Both the position numbers and the translations under genes were made by a program. 37,491 bases of DNA, from assembly GCA_016875635.1 (NCBI GenBank), contig VGPD01000019.1, forward strand, positions 1-37,491, in the 5' to 3' direction. This DNA is from Chloroflexota bacterium (GTDB lineage Bacteria; Chloroflexota; Dehalococcoidia; UBA2979). This document shows positions 25,386 through 34,223 of the stretch, piece after piece (position 1 is the stretch's first letter; each line of letters opens with the position of its first letter). The notes beneath the pieces are model-generated. The model ran no database searches. It was given only the letters and a program-made list of their open reading frames with translations, and was not told the origin of the DNA.

Positions 25386-27065
25386 ATGGCGTTCCCGGAC
25401 GATCGTGCGTGGGCTCGGCTGGCGGCGACACCGCATACGATGCTCAGCGAGGACGATGTGGCTGCGCTCGCCGGAGTGCTGCGCGTACCGCTCTCCGAAA
25501 CCGACCGGCCGGTCATCACCGCCCGCCTCAACGCCGTCCGTCGTGTTCTCGATGACCTCGATGGCCGCCCGTGGCGCGGGTACGACCCGGTCACATGGGC
25601 GCCCCCCACGGTAGTCCCCGCGTCATCCGCCCCTTTCGAAGCCGGAGGGGCGACCGCGTCCCCGCACCCAGGCACGATTTCCGATCTCGCAGCGAGACTG
25701 CGTCGGCGTGAGATCTCGCCCGTCGATCTGGTCGAGCAGTCGCTCGCCCGTATCGAGGCGTTGAACGATCAATCGCACGCGCTGATCACCGTGCTGGCGG
25801 AGCGTGCGAGAGAGCAGGCGCGCGCGGCCGAGCGGGAACTTGCCGCCGGTCACGATCGTGGCCCGCTTCACGGCATCCCATTCACCGTGAAGGATCTCTT
25901 CGATACTGCCGGCATCCGCACCACCGGCGGGTCGCGCCTCTTCGAGGACTACGTCCCGGGGGAGACCGCGACGGTACTCCGGAGGCTGGAGGACGCCGGA
26001 GCGATCTGCGTCGGGAAGGCGAACCTCAGCGAGTTCGCAATGGGCGGCACCGTCCGGCACCCATACGGCGACCCGCTGAACCCGTGGGGAGAGGAGTGGA
26101 GTCCCGGCTCATCGAGCAACGGTTCCGCGGTCTCGGTCATGAGCGGGATGGCCGTGTTCTCGGTCGGCAGCGACACGGCGGGCTCGATCCGGCATCCGGC
26201 GGCCGTCGTGGGCGCGTACGGCTTCAAGCCGAGTTACGGGCGGGTCAGCCGGCACGGTGTCTGGCCGCTTCTCTGGACGATGGACACCGTCGGTGTGATC
26301 GCGCGCGCCGCCACGGACTGCCGCCTCGTCACCACCGTCATTGCTGGCCACGACCCCCTCGACGTCACGACCGCAGCGCCGTCCGCCGCCGGGGCGCCAG
26401 CGTTCGATGCGCCGATCACGTTGCGCGGGATGCGCGTCGCGGTGATCGAGGAGTACGCGCGCATCGAGGCCGGTTCGGACATCGAGGCCGCGTTCCGTCG
26501 CTTTACCGAGTTCATTGAGGCTTCCGGGGCGACGCTCTCGCGGATCGCCGTGCCGGAAATGGAGTCGGCGGGGACGCTCTATTCTGCGGTCAAGGATGTC
26601 GGCAACATCCTGCTGCACGCCGACCTCGACCGAGTCCTCACGACCGTTGATGAGACCTCACGTCTCAACCTGCTCACGGGCGCGCTGATGCCAGCCCACT
26701 GGGCGGCGAAGGCGGACCGGCTCCTTGCGCACGCACGCGAGGCCCTGCGTACCCGCTTCGCAGCAACCGACGCGGTCGTGTGGTTGGGCACCGGCGGCGT
26801 GACGCCGTCGCTCGCCGCCGTCGCGGGCCCCTCGGCGGCCCGCACGCCCGAGGCGGTGATCGCCGCGAACGAGGCGCGCGTCGGTTCGCGCGTGATCTCC
26901 AACATCGCCGGAATCCCGACGATCGCGTTGCCGCTCGGAAACGACCGGCGGGGGGCGCCGATGAGCGTGCAGGTGGGCGCTGCGATCTTCTGCGACACCA
27001 TCCCGCTTGGCATCGGCGAAGCCTGGGAACACGTGTTCGGCCCTCTGCCGATGCCCTCGGTCTAG
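25386..27065 (+). CDS. Amidase-signature hydrolase with N-terminal GatC/AtzG-like extension
   Basis: A 559-residue amidase-signature enzyme with AGGAGG five bases before the ATG. The Ser-cisSer-Lys triad is intact: Lys169 (PFTVKDLFD), Ser243 (SPGSSSNGSA) and Ser267 (GSDTAGSIRHPA); the 24-residue Ser-Ser spacing equals that of FAAH. The family hydrolyses carboxamides, carbamates or biurets, or transamidates. Residues 1-75 precede the fold and read DVAALAGVLRVPLSETDRPVITARLNAVRRVLDDLDG, resembling the short GatC/AtzG-type partner that normally binds such amidases as a separate subunit. Here it appears fused. The nucleophile motif has DTAGS rather than the usual DTGGS. It probably frees a carboxylic acid from an amide for CoA activation. 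Confidence 0.88.
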   Translation: MAFPDDRAWARLAATPHTMLSEDDVAALAGVLRVPLSETDRPVITARLNAVRRVLDDLDGRPWRGYDPVTWAPPTVVPASSAPFEAGGATASPHPGTISDLAARLRRREISPVDLVEQSLARIEALNDQSHALITVLAERAREQARAAERELAAGHDRGPLHGIPFTVKDLFDTAGIRTTGGSRLFEDYVPGETATVLRRLEDAGAICVGKANLSEFAMGGTVRHPYGDPLNPWGEEWSPGSSSNGSAVSVMSGMAVFSVGSDTAGSIRHPAAVVGAYGFKPSYGRVSRHGVWPLLWTMDTVGVIARAATDCRLVTTVIAGHDPLDVTTAAPSAAGAPAFDAPITLRGMRVAVIEEYARIEAGSDIEAAFRRFTEFIEASGATLSRIAVPEMESAGTLYSAVKDVGNILLHADLDRVLTTVDETSRLNLLTGALMPAHWAAKADRLLAHAREALRTRFAATDAVVWLGTGGVTPSLAAVAGPSAARTPEAVIAANEARVGSRVISNIAGIPTIALPLGNDRRGAPMSVQVGAAIFCDTIPLGIGEAWEHVFGPLPMPSV

Positions 27066-27077
27066 TCCGGGTGCGGC

Positions 27078-27908
27078 CTATCCGTCGATGTAGTTGGGGC
27101 GGCGCTTCTCCAGAAACGCACGCGGGCCCTCGATGCTGTCCTGCATGCCGGCCAGATTCTGGATCAGCGCCGACCCGAACCGCTGGCCCTCGATCGGGTC
27201 CATATATGCACCGCGGTAGAGCATCTGCTTCACGTTGCGCACGGCGCGGGGCGCCATGTCCAGCATCCGGTTGGCGTACTGCATGGCGACGGTCATCAGG
27301 TCCTCCTTCGGGACGACCCGCTGCGCCCAGCCGATCTCGTACGCGCGCTGGGCGGTGATCTGGGTGTCGCCCCAGAGGCAGAGCTCCAGCGCGTTGCCGA
27401 GGCCGATCTGCCGGGTGATCGGCATCATCCAGGCGCTGCCGAGGTTCCAGCGGACCTCCGAGATGCCAGCCCTTGCGTGCTCCGCCATGATCCGGATGTC
27501 GCACTGCATCGCGAGCATGAAGCCGCCCGCGATCGCGTAGCCGTTGATCGCGCAGATCACCGGTTTCCACACATCGAGCCCCTCGGCCAGCGGGACGACC
27601 GTCGTCGGGCCGCGCCGTGGTGCCGGACGCGTCGCGCTCCCGTCCGCGCGACGTCGTGCGACATCGTTGAGGTCGAAGCCCGCACAGAACGCGCGGTCGC
27701 CGGCGGCCGTCAGGATCGCCACCCGCGCCTTCGGGTCGTCGCGGTAGTCCATGAAGATCTCGACCAGGCGTTCCATCATCCCGTCGCCGATTGTGTTCAT
27801 GCGTTCTGGCCGGTTCAGCGTGACGACCCAGATGCGGTCGTCGTCGTGTTTCTCCAGCAGGACAACCGGGGAGGCTGGCGAGGCGTCTTGCGGTGCGATG
27901 GAGGTCAT
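27078..27908 (-). CDS. Crotonase-family enoyl-CoA hydratase/isomerase
   Basis: A 276-residue crotonase with AAGGAG six bases before its ATG. Oxyanion elements are DRAFCAGFDL (about 71-80) and AINGYAIAGGFMLA (about 120-133). The second hydratase glutamate is conserved (Glu151 in GISEVRWNLGSAW), while the first is Met131. Retention of Glu151, the proton donor in the rat enzyme, makes hydration or isomerisation more plausible than for the crotonases at 10814 and 20700. Residues 85-105 form an Arg/Pro-rich insertion after the first oxyanion loop, where substrate specificity is usually set. It is convergent with the amidase (12-base gap). The 260 bases upstream of it, to 28168, show no gene I can support. 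Confidence 0.88.
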   Translation of the reverse strand: MTSIAPQDASPASPVVLLEKHDDDRIWVVTLNRPERMNTIGDGMMERLVEIFMDYRDDPKARVAILTAAGDRAFCAGFDLNDVARRRADGSATRPAPRRGPTTVVPLAEGLDVWKPVICAINGYAIAGGFMLAMQCDIRIMAEHARAGISEVRWNLGSAWMMPITRQIGLGNALELCLWGDTQITAQRAYEIGWAQRVVPKEDLMTVAMQYANRMLDMAPRAVRNVKQMLYRGAYMDPIEGQRFGSALIQNLAGMQDSIEGPRAFLEKRRPNYIDG

Positions 27909-28168
27909 GCGGGGCTCCTTCGAGTATGTGGACGGACCGCGGCTCGATCCGCCGCCACGCTAACCGGTGCAGGCAAGTCCCGCGGTGGCGTGTTGCCGGC
28001 AGTCGCGAGCAGCGCCACTGCGGCCCGTGCCGCGAGGTCGCGCGAACTGGATGCCGCCCGCCACGCACAGCACATCCGGTGGGTCGGTAGCGCGCGTGGA
28101 AGCCTTCCAAGGCGCGCTTCTGGATCGGGGTGGTCAGTTGGTCCTTGGGGGATCGCCGGCCGTGACGT

Positions 28169-30688
28169 TCACACCGCGGCGGCGACGGCCGCGTCGTAGC
28201 GCTGGGCGCATGCCTCGACCACATGGTCGATGTCCTCTGCCAGCAGATACCGCTGCGCGACCAGCGCCAGCGCGTCGCGACGGACCTGGTCGAGGTAGGA
28301 CGCTCGCGAGGGGTAGCGCTCCTCGATCGATGGGCGCGGATCGCCGGCGCGTTCGCGTGCCGCGCGCGTCGGCGCGAAGAAGACCGTGGCACCCAGCATT
28401 GACAGGATCTGCTCCGGCGCGCCGATCGAGGGGTGCCGAAGGTTCCACGCCGTGTGCGTCCCCACGGGGGCGGTGAGGTCGGGCAGCCGGACGCCCGCGA
28501 CCTCGTTGCCGTCCGCGTCCACGGCGCTCACGAGCGCCGCGTACGTCTCGCCCTCCACGGGCGGATAGCGGCCGATGCGGCGGTCCGCGTCCGGACCGAG
28601 GTCGATCGTGCGGATCCGCCACAGCCGTTCGGGGTCGGGCGTGCCCCGGCCGATCGAGGCGGCCGCCGGCAGCGTCGCCTCGCGCGAGACCGCTGTACCG
28701 TCGTCGACGCGCGGACGCCGGCTCGGCGGCGGCTCGACCCCCGCGCGGATCCAGGCGTCGAGGTTCGCCAGCGCGGCGCGTTGCAGCGGCGTGTAGTCGA
28801 CGACGTTGTAGCCGTGGTGGCCGTGCGTGCCGTCCGTGCCGGAGTCGTGCTGTTGCGGCAGCGAGCCGGCCATGTGCTGCGTCCCCGCCAGGTGGTACAT
28901 CCGCGTCTCCGGCGCTTCGACCAGGTCGTGGCTGCCCGTTCCATCGATGTGGGCCAGGCTTCCGTCCCCGCGCCAGTACTCGGCGGAACTCGGCGTGTAG
29001 ACGATGCGCGGGGTGACGCCGAGGGCGCGCACGCGGTCCAGCAGCCCCGCGCGCTCGCCGGTGAACGGGTCGGTCGAGGGCTCGTCCGAGAACGGCGGCA
29101 GGTGGCCGAAGCCCGGCTGAGGCTGCACGGACGGCTGCGCGAACCGGTGGTTGAACTCGCCCAGTCGCCCGCCCGCGACGTGCACGAGCATGCCGTCGAG
29201 CGCCTGCGAACCGTCCTCGGCGACGTTCAGCCCGAAGCGGAGCAGCGTGCGCAGCAGCCGCCCCGTCTGCGAGACGCCGAAGGCGATCGTGCGCTCGAAC
29301 CCCGCGCGGCACGGGTTGTGCGTCGAGGGCGCGCGCAGGAATGAGGCGATCTCCCGCAGCGCGAGCATCCCGACGCCCACGACCGGCGCGCGGTCGGTGG
29401 TGTAGACGACGTGGTAAATGCGCCCGGCCTCGAACCCGGCGTTGAGGCTGATGTGCTCCGCGCTCGGGGCGTCGCCGTCCGGCGTCTCGCGGGCGAACCG
29501 CCAGGCCGCGCGCGGGATCTCCCTTGTCGCACCGTCCTCATAGTCGCGGACGAAGAGGCGCGCGCCTGCCTCCTCGATGTCGAATGCGTGGTATGGACGG
29601 TGGACGCGGTTGGCGAGCAGCCGCGTCCGCTCGCGGCGGTCCGGGCGGAACTCGACCATGACCTGTCCCGTGACCGGGCGACCGCCCTGCTCCGCGAGCG
29701 GGGCGTCGAGGCCCAGCCCGACCTCGGGCAGCACGTCCCACTGCCAGCCGATGGCGGCCACGGAGTAGCCGTGCCGGAAGAGGAACCCGTCGCCCGGCGG
29801 CATCGCTCGCATGTCGCCCGTGCGGGCGCGGTTCAGCCGGGGCGTCAGCGGCCCGCCGCGGTTGACGACGTCCACGATGAGGCTGCCGTTGCCCCGTCCC
29901 GCCTCGGCAGGCGTGAGCAGGAGGAGGTCGCTGCGGAAGCGCACGCGTCCCTCGGCGTCCCGCGGTGCGAGGTCGAGGTCGGCGACTCCCTGGTTCGCCG
30001 CGTGCGTGGGGTCGACGGCGAACGTGACCGAGGCGTCGATGCGTTCGTACCCGCCGGCGTCCCCGAACGAGGCCCCGTCCGCATAGGCGCTTCGACGCTG
30101 AATCTCAAATAGCACGACCGGCACGGGCGTCCTCTTCCAGGGCGGTCGAAGGGTGCGCATCGTAGCAAGGGCCGGGCCCAGCGGCTGCCGGCAGGGGATG
30201 TCACGTGTCGTCGGCATCGCCCCGCATTGGAGGTCTCCGTCGTCGCCGACAGTCCCGCCCACCGCCTGCATGTCATCTTCGTCGTACTTGTCGTCGTAAA
30301 ATTTCGGCGCGTGTGTCGTCGGGAGCTGCACGGCAGGCTGCTGGACCGCCTCCTGGAATCTCGCGTTCGCGTCTGCGTACTCCTCGATCGCGGTCAGGTA
30401 CTTGTTCTGTGCGGCGAGGAACCGCGCGGGCGCCCCGTTCATGATGACGGCGGTGGCGTCAGCGTTTTGCCTGAGGAACTCGTTGAGTGCCGCCAGCGTG
30501 TTGGCGCCCAGGATGCCATTCACCACTCGACGTTCCTCAGCGGGAAGCGTCGCCGGAGGTATGCCGGCCTGCAGCGCGTCGCGGGCCGCAAGTGCCCTGG
30601 CCTGCAGCCGCCGCCACTGGACGGTCAGCCGGCCCTGCTCTCGTGCGTTCGGTGGGACGGGCATCGCCGGGGCATTCTGCCGCACCAT
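28169..30688 (-). CDS. Abhydrolase_10 protein with extra N-terminal region
   Basis: An 839-residue protein. AGGGAGG lies five bases before ATG 30688. Residues about 180-839 match the large alpha/beta hydrolase-domain proteins of the Abhydrolase_10 type: RTPVPVVLFEIQRRSAYADG at the start, the nucleophile motif FGVSQTGR (Ser473), and a histidine in GTQHMAG that may complete the triad. Residues 1-175 are not part of that family: a helical region (LAAQNKYLTAIEEYADANARFQEAV), an acidic stretch (YDDKYDEDD), and a CGAMPTTRDIPC motif (C155, C166). The hydrolase could be made alone from ATG 30160, which lacks a ribosome site. The family is often found with terpenoid or alkaloid ester breakdown; the substrate here is unknown. 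No signal peptide is visible. Confidence 0.8.
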   Translation of the reverse strand: MVRQNAPAMPVPPNAREQGRLTVQWRRLQARALAARDALQAGIPPATLPAEERRVVNGILGANTLAALNEFLRQNADATAVIMNGAPARFLAAQNKYLTAIEEYADANARFQEAVQQPAVQLPTTHAPKFYDDKYDEDDMQAVGGTVGDDGDLQCGAMPTTRDIPCRQPLGPALATMRTLRPPWKRTPVPVVLFEIQRRSAYADGASFGDAGGYERIDASVTFAVDPTHAANQGVADLDLAPRDAEGRVRFRSDLLLLTPAEAGRGNGSLIVDVVNRGGPLTPRLNRARTGDMRAMPPGDGFLFRHGYSVAAIGWQWDVLPEVGLGLDAPLAEQGGRPVTGQVMVEFRPDRRERTRLLANRVHRPYHAFDIEEAGARLFVRDYEDGATREIPRAAWRFARETPDGDAPSAEHISLNAGFEAGRIYHVVYTTDRAPVVGVGMLALREIASFLRAPSTHNPCRAGFERTIAFGVSQTGRLLRTLLRFGLNVAEDGSQALDGMLVHVAGGRLGEFNHRFAQPSVQPQPGFGHLPPFSDEPSTDPFTGERAGLLDRVRALGVTPRIVYTPSSAEYWRGDGSLAHIDGTGSHDLVEAPETRMYHLAGTQHMAGSLPQQHDSGTDGTHGHHGYNVVDYTPLQRAALANLDAWIRAGVEPPPSRRPRVDDGTAVSREATLPAAASIGRGTPDPERLWRIRTIDLGPDADRRIGRYPPVEGETYAALVSAVDADGNEVAGVRLPDLTAPVGTHTAWNLRHPSIGAPEQILSMLGATVFFAPTRAARERAGDPRPSIEERYPSRASYLDQVRRDALALVAQRYLLAEDIDHVVEACAQRYDAAVAAAV

Positions 30689-30802
30689 ATCGTCCTCCCT
30701 TCGTCCTTCGATACGGACTCCCAGCAGAGCGTACCCACAGCGGAACTCCGAGGATGCGGACGATCGCCCCGTACACGTCAGGGCCTTAGTCATACAGACG
30801 GA

Positions 30803-31231
30803 CTACGTCCCCGGCTGGCCGAGCGCGCGCTCGATGTATCGGACGTGGGAGCGCAGGTGGAGCAGGTTCCGCTCCACCGCCCGCACCGCCTGCTCGCGTT
30901 CCACCGCGTCGAGGCGGATCGCCGCATGGACTTCGTCCCAGGCGGCGAGCACCTCCTCCAGGTCGTCCGTGGAGGCCGTGCCCGCCCCGGATCGTCGAGG
31001 CCCGCCGCCCGTCGGCAGGCCGAGCGGGCTCCAGGCGAAGCCTTTCGGCAGCAACCGACCGAAGTGCTTTCGCTCCGCGTACAGCAGGTGGCGAACGCTC
31101 TCCTGCACCGACCAGTCGCCGGAGGCCGGCCGTTCCGTCAACGCTTCCGGAGGCAGCGCGCGAAGCCGCCCGTACAGCGAGCGCCTCGCCTCATCGATCG
31201 GGTTGAGCAGGTCGTCACCGTTGCCGGCCAC
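30803..31231 (-). CDS. DinB-like four-helix protein
   Basis: A 142-residue protein starting at GTG 31231 with GGAGG seven bases upstream. It has four amphipathic helices and the DinB/DUF664-type pattern: GDWSVQESVRHLLYAERKHFGRL (His48, plus a second histidine) and the final helix NLLHLRSHVRYIERALG. DinB-fold proteins often bind a divalent metal through three histidines and include thiol-dependent S-transferases; several are stress-induced. It is on the same strand as, and upstream of, the Abhydrolase_10 gene (114-base gap). A decayed paralogue lies at 34107-34220. The fold is fairly sure; the activity is not known. Confidence 0.78.
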   Translation of the reverse strand: MAGNGDDLLNPIDEARRSLYGRLRALPPEALTERPASGDWSVQESVRHLLYAERKHFGRLLPKGFAWSPLGLPTGGGPRRSGAGTASTDDLEEVLAAWDEVHAAIRLDAVEREQAVRAVERNLLHLRSHVRYIERALGQPGT

Positions 31232-31439
31232 GTCACGTCCTCCATGCCGCAGCGATGGTGCCGAGGGGGGATCGCGGAATCAATCACCCTTGCCCCGTCG
31301 GAGTGTAGAGCGGGTCGCGAACCCGACGAGACTCGCGCTCCCGCAGGTATCGGATCCACAGGCTCGTATACTCCGCGCAGGCTGAGAGACGACATCGAGG
31401 CCGACTCACTGGTGTTTGGCTATCCCGGAGCGAGTACAG

Positions 31440-32633
31440 ATGCCCAACCAGGCACGCACCGCTGCAATCGTCGGCATCCACGAGTGGCCTAAACGCCTCG
31501 ACCCCGACGTCTCTGCGATGCAGATCAAGGCCGCGTCCATCTCCCGCGCGCTCGACGACGCCGGACTGACGTGGAAGGACGTCGACGGCCTCTATGACGC
31601 CAACGACGGCGAAGGCGGCGGTGGTCTGGGCATGGCCGCCTACCTGGGCATCAAACCGACGGTGATCGACACCACGAGTGTCGGCGGGTCGTCCTACGAG
31701 TTCCTCGCCGCGCACTCCCTGGCTGACATCGCCGCCGGCAAGTGCAACGTCGCGGTCATGGCGCATGGCGGCAAGACGGCGACCCAGAAGTTCGCGACAG
31801 GGAACCGGTTCGCGAACAGTCCTCAACCGCCCTCGTGGCAGTCGAACATGGAAGTGCCATTCCGGAACACCACCGTATCGAGTTACGCGCTGGTCGCGGC
31901 CCGACACATGTACCAGTACGGCACCAGGCCGGAGGACTTCGCCGAGATCTCGGCAACCACTCGCTACCACGCGATGCGCAACCCGGAGGCGGTCCAGGCG
32001 ATGACCGACCTGCTGTTCGCGGACATCCGCGAGATCACGGTCGACGACGTCCTGAACTCGCGGATGATCGCCAGTCCGCTGCATCTGCTGGAGTGCTGCC
32101 TGATCAGCGATGGCGGTGGTGCGGTGGTCATCGCCGCGGCGGACGTGGCGCGCAACACGAAGAAGAAGCCGGTCTGGGTCATCGGCAACGGACAGGCGAC
32201 CAAGTATCGCGAGAATGGCGGCGATGTCACGGTCAGCGCCGCGGCGCAGAGCGGTCCGATCGCCTTTGGCGAGGCGCTGCTGCGGCCGGACGAGTTGGAC
32301 ATCGCGATGATCTACGACTCGTTCTCGATCACCGTGGCCTGCATCCTCGAAGACCTGGGCTTCTGCAAGAAGGGTGAGTTCGGGGATTACGTGAAGGGCG
32401 GCCGCCTGCGCTTCGACCAGAAGGGTGGCCCGGCGCTCAACACAGACGGCGGAGCGCTCTCGTCGAACCACCCGGGGTTCCGAGGGCTCTTTCTGCTCAT
32501 GGAGGCGACACGGCAGTTACGAGGCGAGTCCACCTCGCAGGTGCCGGGCGCGAAGCTCGCGGTCGCGCACGGCAACGGCGGCCTTCTCGGGCATACCCAC
32601 GCTGCCGGGACGATCATCCTCGCGGCTGATTAG
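31440..32633 (+). CDS. Thiolase-like protein, probable acyl-CoA retro-aldolase subunit
   Basis: A 397-residue SCP2/Ltp-type thiolase-fold protein: MPNQARTAAIVGIHEWP at the start, DTTSVGGSSYEFLAAHSLADI (about 77-97), LLECCLISDGGGAVVI (about 220), and HGNGGLLGHTHAAGTI near the end. True thiolases have a nucleophilic cysteine in the segment that here reads VGGSS (81-85), so condensing or thiolytic activity by that route is unlikely. The next gene is a DUF35 protein. Thiolase-like/DUF35 pairs such as Ltp2-ChsH2 are retro-aldolases of steroid side-chain breakdown and also lack that cysteine. I therefore infer C-C cleavage of a beta-hydroxyacyl-CoA. GGAG precedes the ATG; a TATACT box is at 31367-31372. 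Confidence 0.85.
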   Translation: MPNQARTAAIVGIHEWPKRLDPDVSAMQIKAASISRALDDAGLTWKDVDGLYDANDGEGGGGLGMAAYLGIKPTVIDTTSVGGSSYEFLAAHSLADIAAGKCNVAVMAHGGKTATQKFATGNRFANSPQPPSWQSNMEVPFRNTTVSSYALVAARHMYQYGTRPEDFAEISATTRYHAMRNPEAVQAMTDLLFADIREITVDDVLNSRMIASPLHLLECCLISDGGGAVVIAAADVARNTKKKPVWVIGNGQATKYRENGGDVTVSAAAQSGPIAFGEALLRPDELDIAMIYDSFSITVACILEDLGFCKKGEFGDYVKGGRLRFDQKGGPALNTDGGALSSNHPGFRGLFLLMEATRQLRGESTSQVPGAKLAVAHGNGGLLGHTHAAGTIILAAD

Positions 32634-32654
32634 GGCTGATTAGGAGGTCAGACG

Positions 32655-33047
32655 GTGCCGAACCGACCACTCCCGCGTTTCCCGGAGCCCGACACGGAGC
32701 CCTTCTGGGAGGCGACGAAGCGCGGCGAACTTGCCTACCAGCAATGCAACCGCTGCAACAGTCTCGTCTTCACCCCTCGGGCGCACTGCGATACCTGTGG
32801 GTCACCCGACCTTGCCTGGAAGGTGTCGAAGGGCGAGGGCGTCATCTACTCGGTTTCGGTCGTCGTGGATCGCAACGGTGACTACGCGGTTGCATACATC
32901 GACCTCGACGAGGGGTTCCGCATGTTCTCGACCGTGGTTGGGGTCGACGAGCCGATGAAGAACCTCCAGTGCGGCCAGCGCGTCCGCGTGGAGTTCGAGC
33001 CGCAGGAAGAAAGCGAGTACCTCATCCCGGTCTTCCGGCTGGTGTGA
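32655..33047 (+). CDS. DUF35 OB-fold/zinc-ribbon partner of the thiolase-like protein
   Basis: A 130-residue protein with a rubredoxin-like zinc ribbon (C31, C34, C45 and C48, spaced C-x2-C-x10-C-x2-C) followed by an OB fold (about 55-130). It begins with an aromatic/proline segment, PLPRFPEPDTEPFWEA, the conserved helix of the family. The start is GTG with AGGAGG seven bases upstream, only 21 bases after the thiolase-like gene, so the two are surely co-transcribed. DUF35 partners bind acyl-CoA and stabilise thiolase-like aldolases, or form the OB part of MaoC-like hydratases. The gene converges on the flavoprotein gene. Confidence 0.92.
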   Translation: MPNRPLPRFPEPDTEPFWEATKRGELAYQQCNRCNSLVFTPRAHCDTCGSPDLAWKVSKGEGVIYSVSVVVDRNGDYAVAYIDLDEGFRMFSTVVGVDEPMKNLQCGQRVRVEFEPQEESEYLIPVFRLV

Positions 33048-33083
33048 ACCGGAGTCTGCGATCCACCTCGATGGTCTATGCGG

Positions 33084-33983
33084 CTAGCCGGCTGGGTTCG
33101 CGGTCGTTGCCACCGTATTGAGGAGATCGAGCTCCTCGGCGACCCGGCGGGCGTGTTCTGCGCCCCCGCGGAAGATCTCCTGGAAGACCTCCTCGACGGT
33201 GAGGATGTTGTCGATGAGCGCGGCACCCTGGCCCATCTGAATGCGCTTGTTCTCTCCCAGCACGCGCTCGGCGAATTCGGGCTTCGAGATGCGTGGGCGG
33301 AGGGGGCCGTCGGCTGACATGGTGGAAGTGTCGTCCGCGGCGAGGATGAGCTTCTTGTAGTGTTCCGGGAACTCCGCCTCATGCGTGGCGATGAGGCGCG
33401 TGCCCACCTGGACACCGTCCGCACCCAGGGCCCGCGCGGCAACGTAGCCGTAACGGTCGGAGATCGTACCGGCCGCCACCAGCGGGACGTTCGGGAGTGC
33501 ACGGCGGATGGCGGGGATCAGCACCATCGTCGTGACATCGGTCTCGCCGCGGAAGCCACCGGACTCGTAGGCTTCGCCGACCACCACGTCCACGCCCGCC
33601 TCGACCGCCTTCCTGGCGTGGTAGACGGTGGGGACGACATGGGCGACGAGGACACCGGCGTCGTGCAGGAAGTTCGTCCACTGGGCGGGTGAGCCCGCTG
33701 ACGACAGGACCACGGGGACGTGCTCTTCCGCGATGATCTCCATCCGCTCCTGCAGGGTCCTCGCCGGAGTGGACTTCAGCGGGAAGTTCGCAGAGAACGG
33801 CCGCGAGCTGATCGTGCGAAACTCGCGGATGTCCCGGCGCAACTGCTCGGGCGTGACGTTGCCATCGATGCAGCCGAGGCCGCCTGCCTCCGACACCGCC
33901 GCCGCGAGGCGCACCTTGTCAGTGATGGCACCCATGAGGAGCGGGTACCGGATGGAGAGGATGTCGCTGACGCGGTTGCCCAT
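33084..33983 (-). CDS. Nitronate monooxygenase-like (NPD) flavoprotein, His replaced
   Basis: A 299-residue TIM-barrel flavoprotein of the NPD/FabK family: RYPLLMGAITDKVRLAAAVSEAGGLGCI at the start (FMN region), VVVGEAYESGGFRG (about 134-146), and VAAGTISDRYGYVAARALGADGVQVGTRL (phosphate-binding). In nitronate monooxygenases and FabK the segment is EAGGH-G with a catalytic His; here it is ESGGFRG with Phe144. Denitration or the usual enoyl reduction is thus doubtful. Family members also act on CoA thioesters, such as IpdC of steroid ring breakdown. The start at 33983 fits the fold but has only a weak ribosome site (CGGGACG); the open extension to 34094 is not conserved-looking. Confidence 0.84.
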   Translation of the reverse strand: MGNRVSDILSIRYPLLMGAITDKVRLAAAVSEAGGLGCIDGNVTPEQLRRDIREFRTISSRPFSANFPLKSTPARTLQERMEIIAEEHVPVVLSSAGSPAQWTNFLHDAGVLVAHVVPTVYHARKAVEAGVDVVVGEAYESGGFRGETDVTTMVLIPAIRRALPNVPLVAAGTISDRYGYVAARALGADGVQVGTRLIATHEAEFPEHYKKLILAADDTSTMSADGPLRPRISKPEFAERVLGENKRIQMGQGAALIDNILTVEEVFQEIFRGGAEHARRVAEELDLLNTVATTANPAG

Positions 33984-34106
33984 GATCGTCCCGATCTGCT
34001 GTGCCGTACGTGTAACCGGCTGATCGAATGCCGGATCTCTTCCGTGCCGCGGGGAACGCCTGCGGGCGGTACCCCTGACGGCTTCGCTGCGCATAGTGCC
34101 CTGTTA

Positions 34107-34220
34107 TCGCGGCCGCTGCCACCGCGGACTCCGTCTCGGACGCGCCTCGATGTAGCGGACATGGTTGCGCCGAATAGAGCAGATGGCGAACGTTTTCCAC
34201 GATCGACCAGTCGCCGGACA
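34107..34220 (-). pseudogene. DinB-like gene remnant with internal deletion
   Basis: On the minus strand, SGDWSIVENVRHLLYS (34218-34171) matches GDWSVQESVRHLLYAE of the intact DinB-like gene at 30803-31231. Starting at 34172, in another frame, comes RNHVRYIEARP, matching SHVRYIERALG from the last helix. About 70 intervening residues and the whole N-terminus are gone. The upstream edge abuts the tRNA-related terminator relic at 34224. It is clearly non-functional. Confidence 0.7.
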
Positions 34221-34223
34221 CAA

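Noticed and set aside
26674-28392. 572-residue minus-strand open frame
   Set aside because: Arg/Pro/Ser-rich shadow in another frame of the amidase and crotonase genes; no motifs, no ribosome site.
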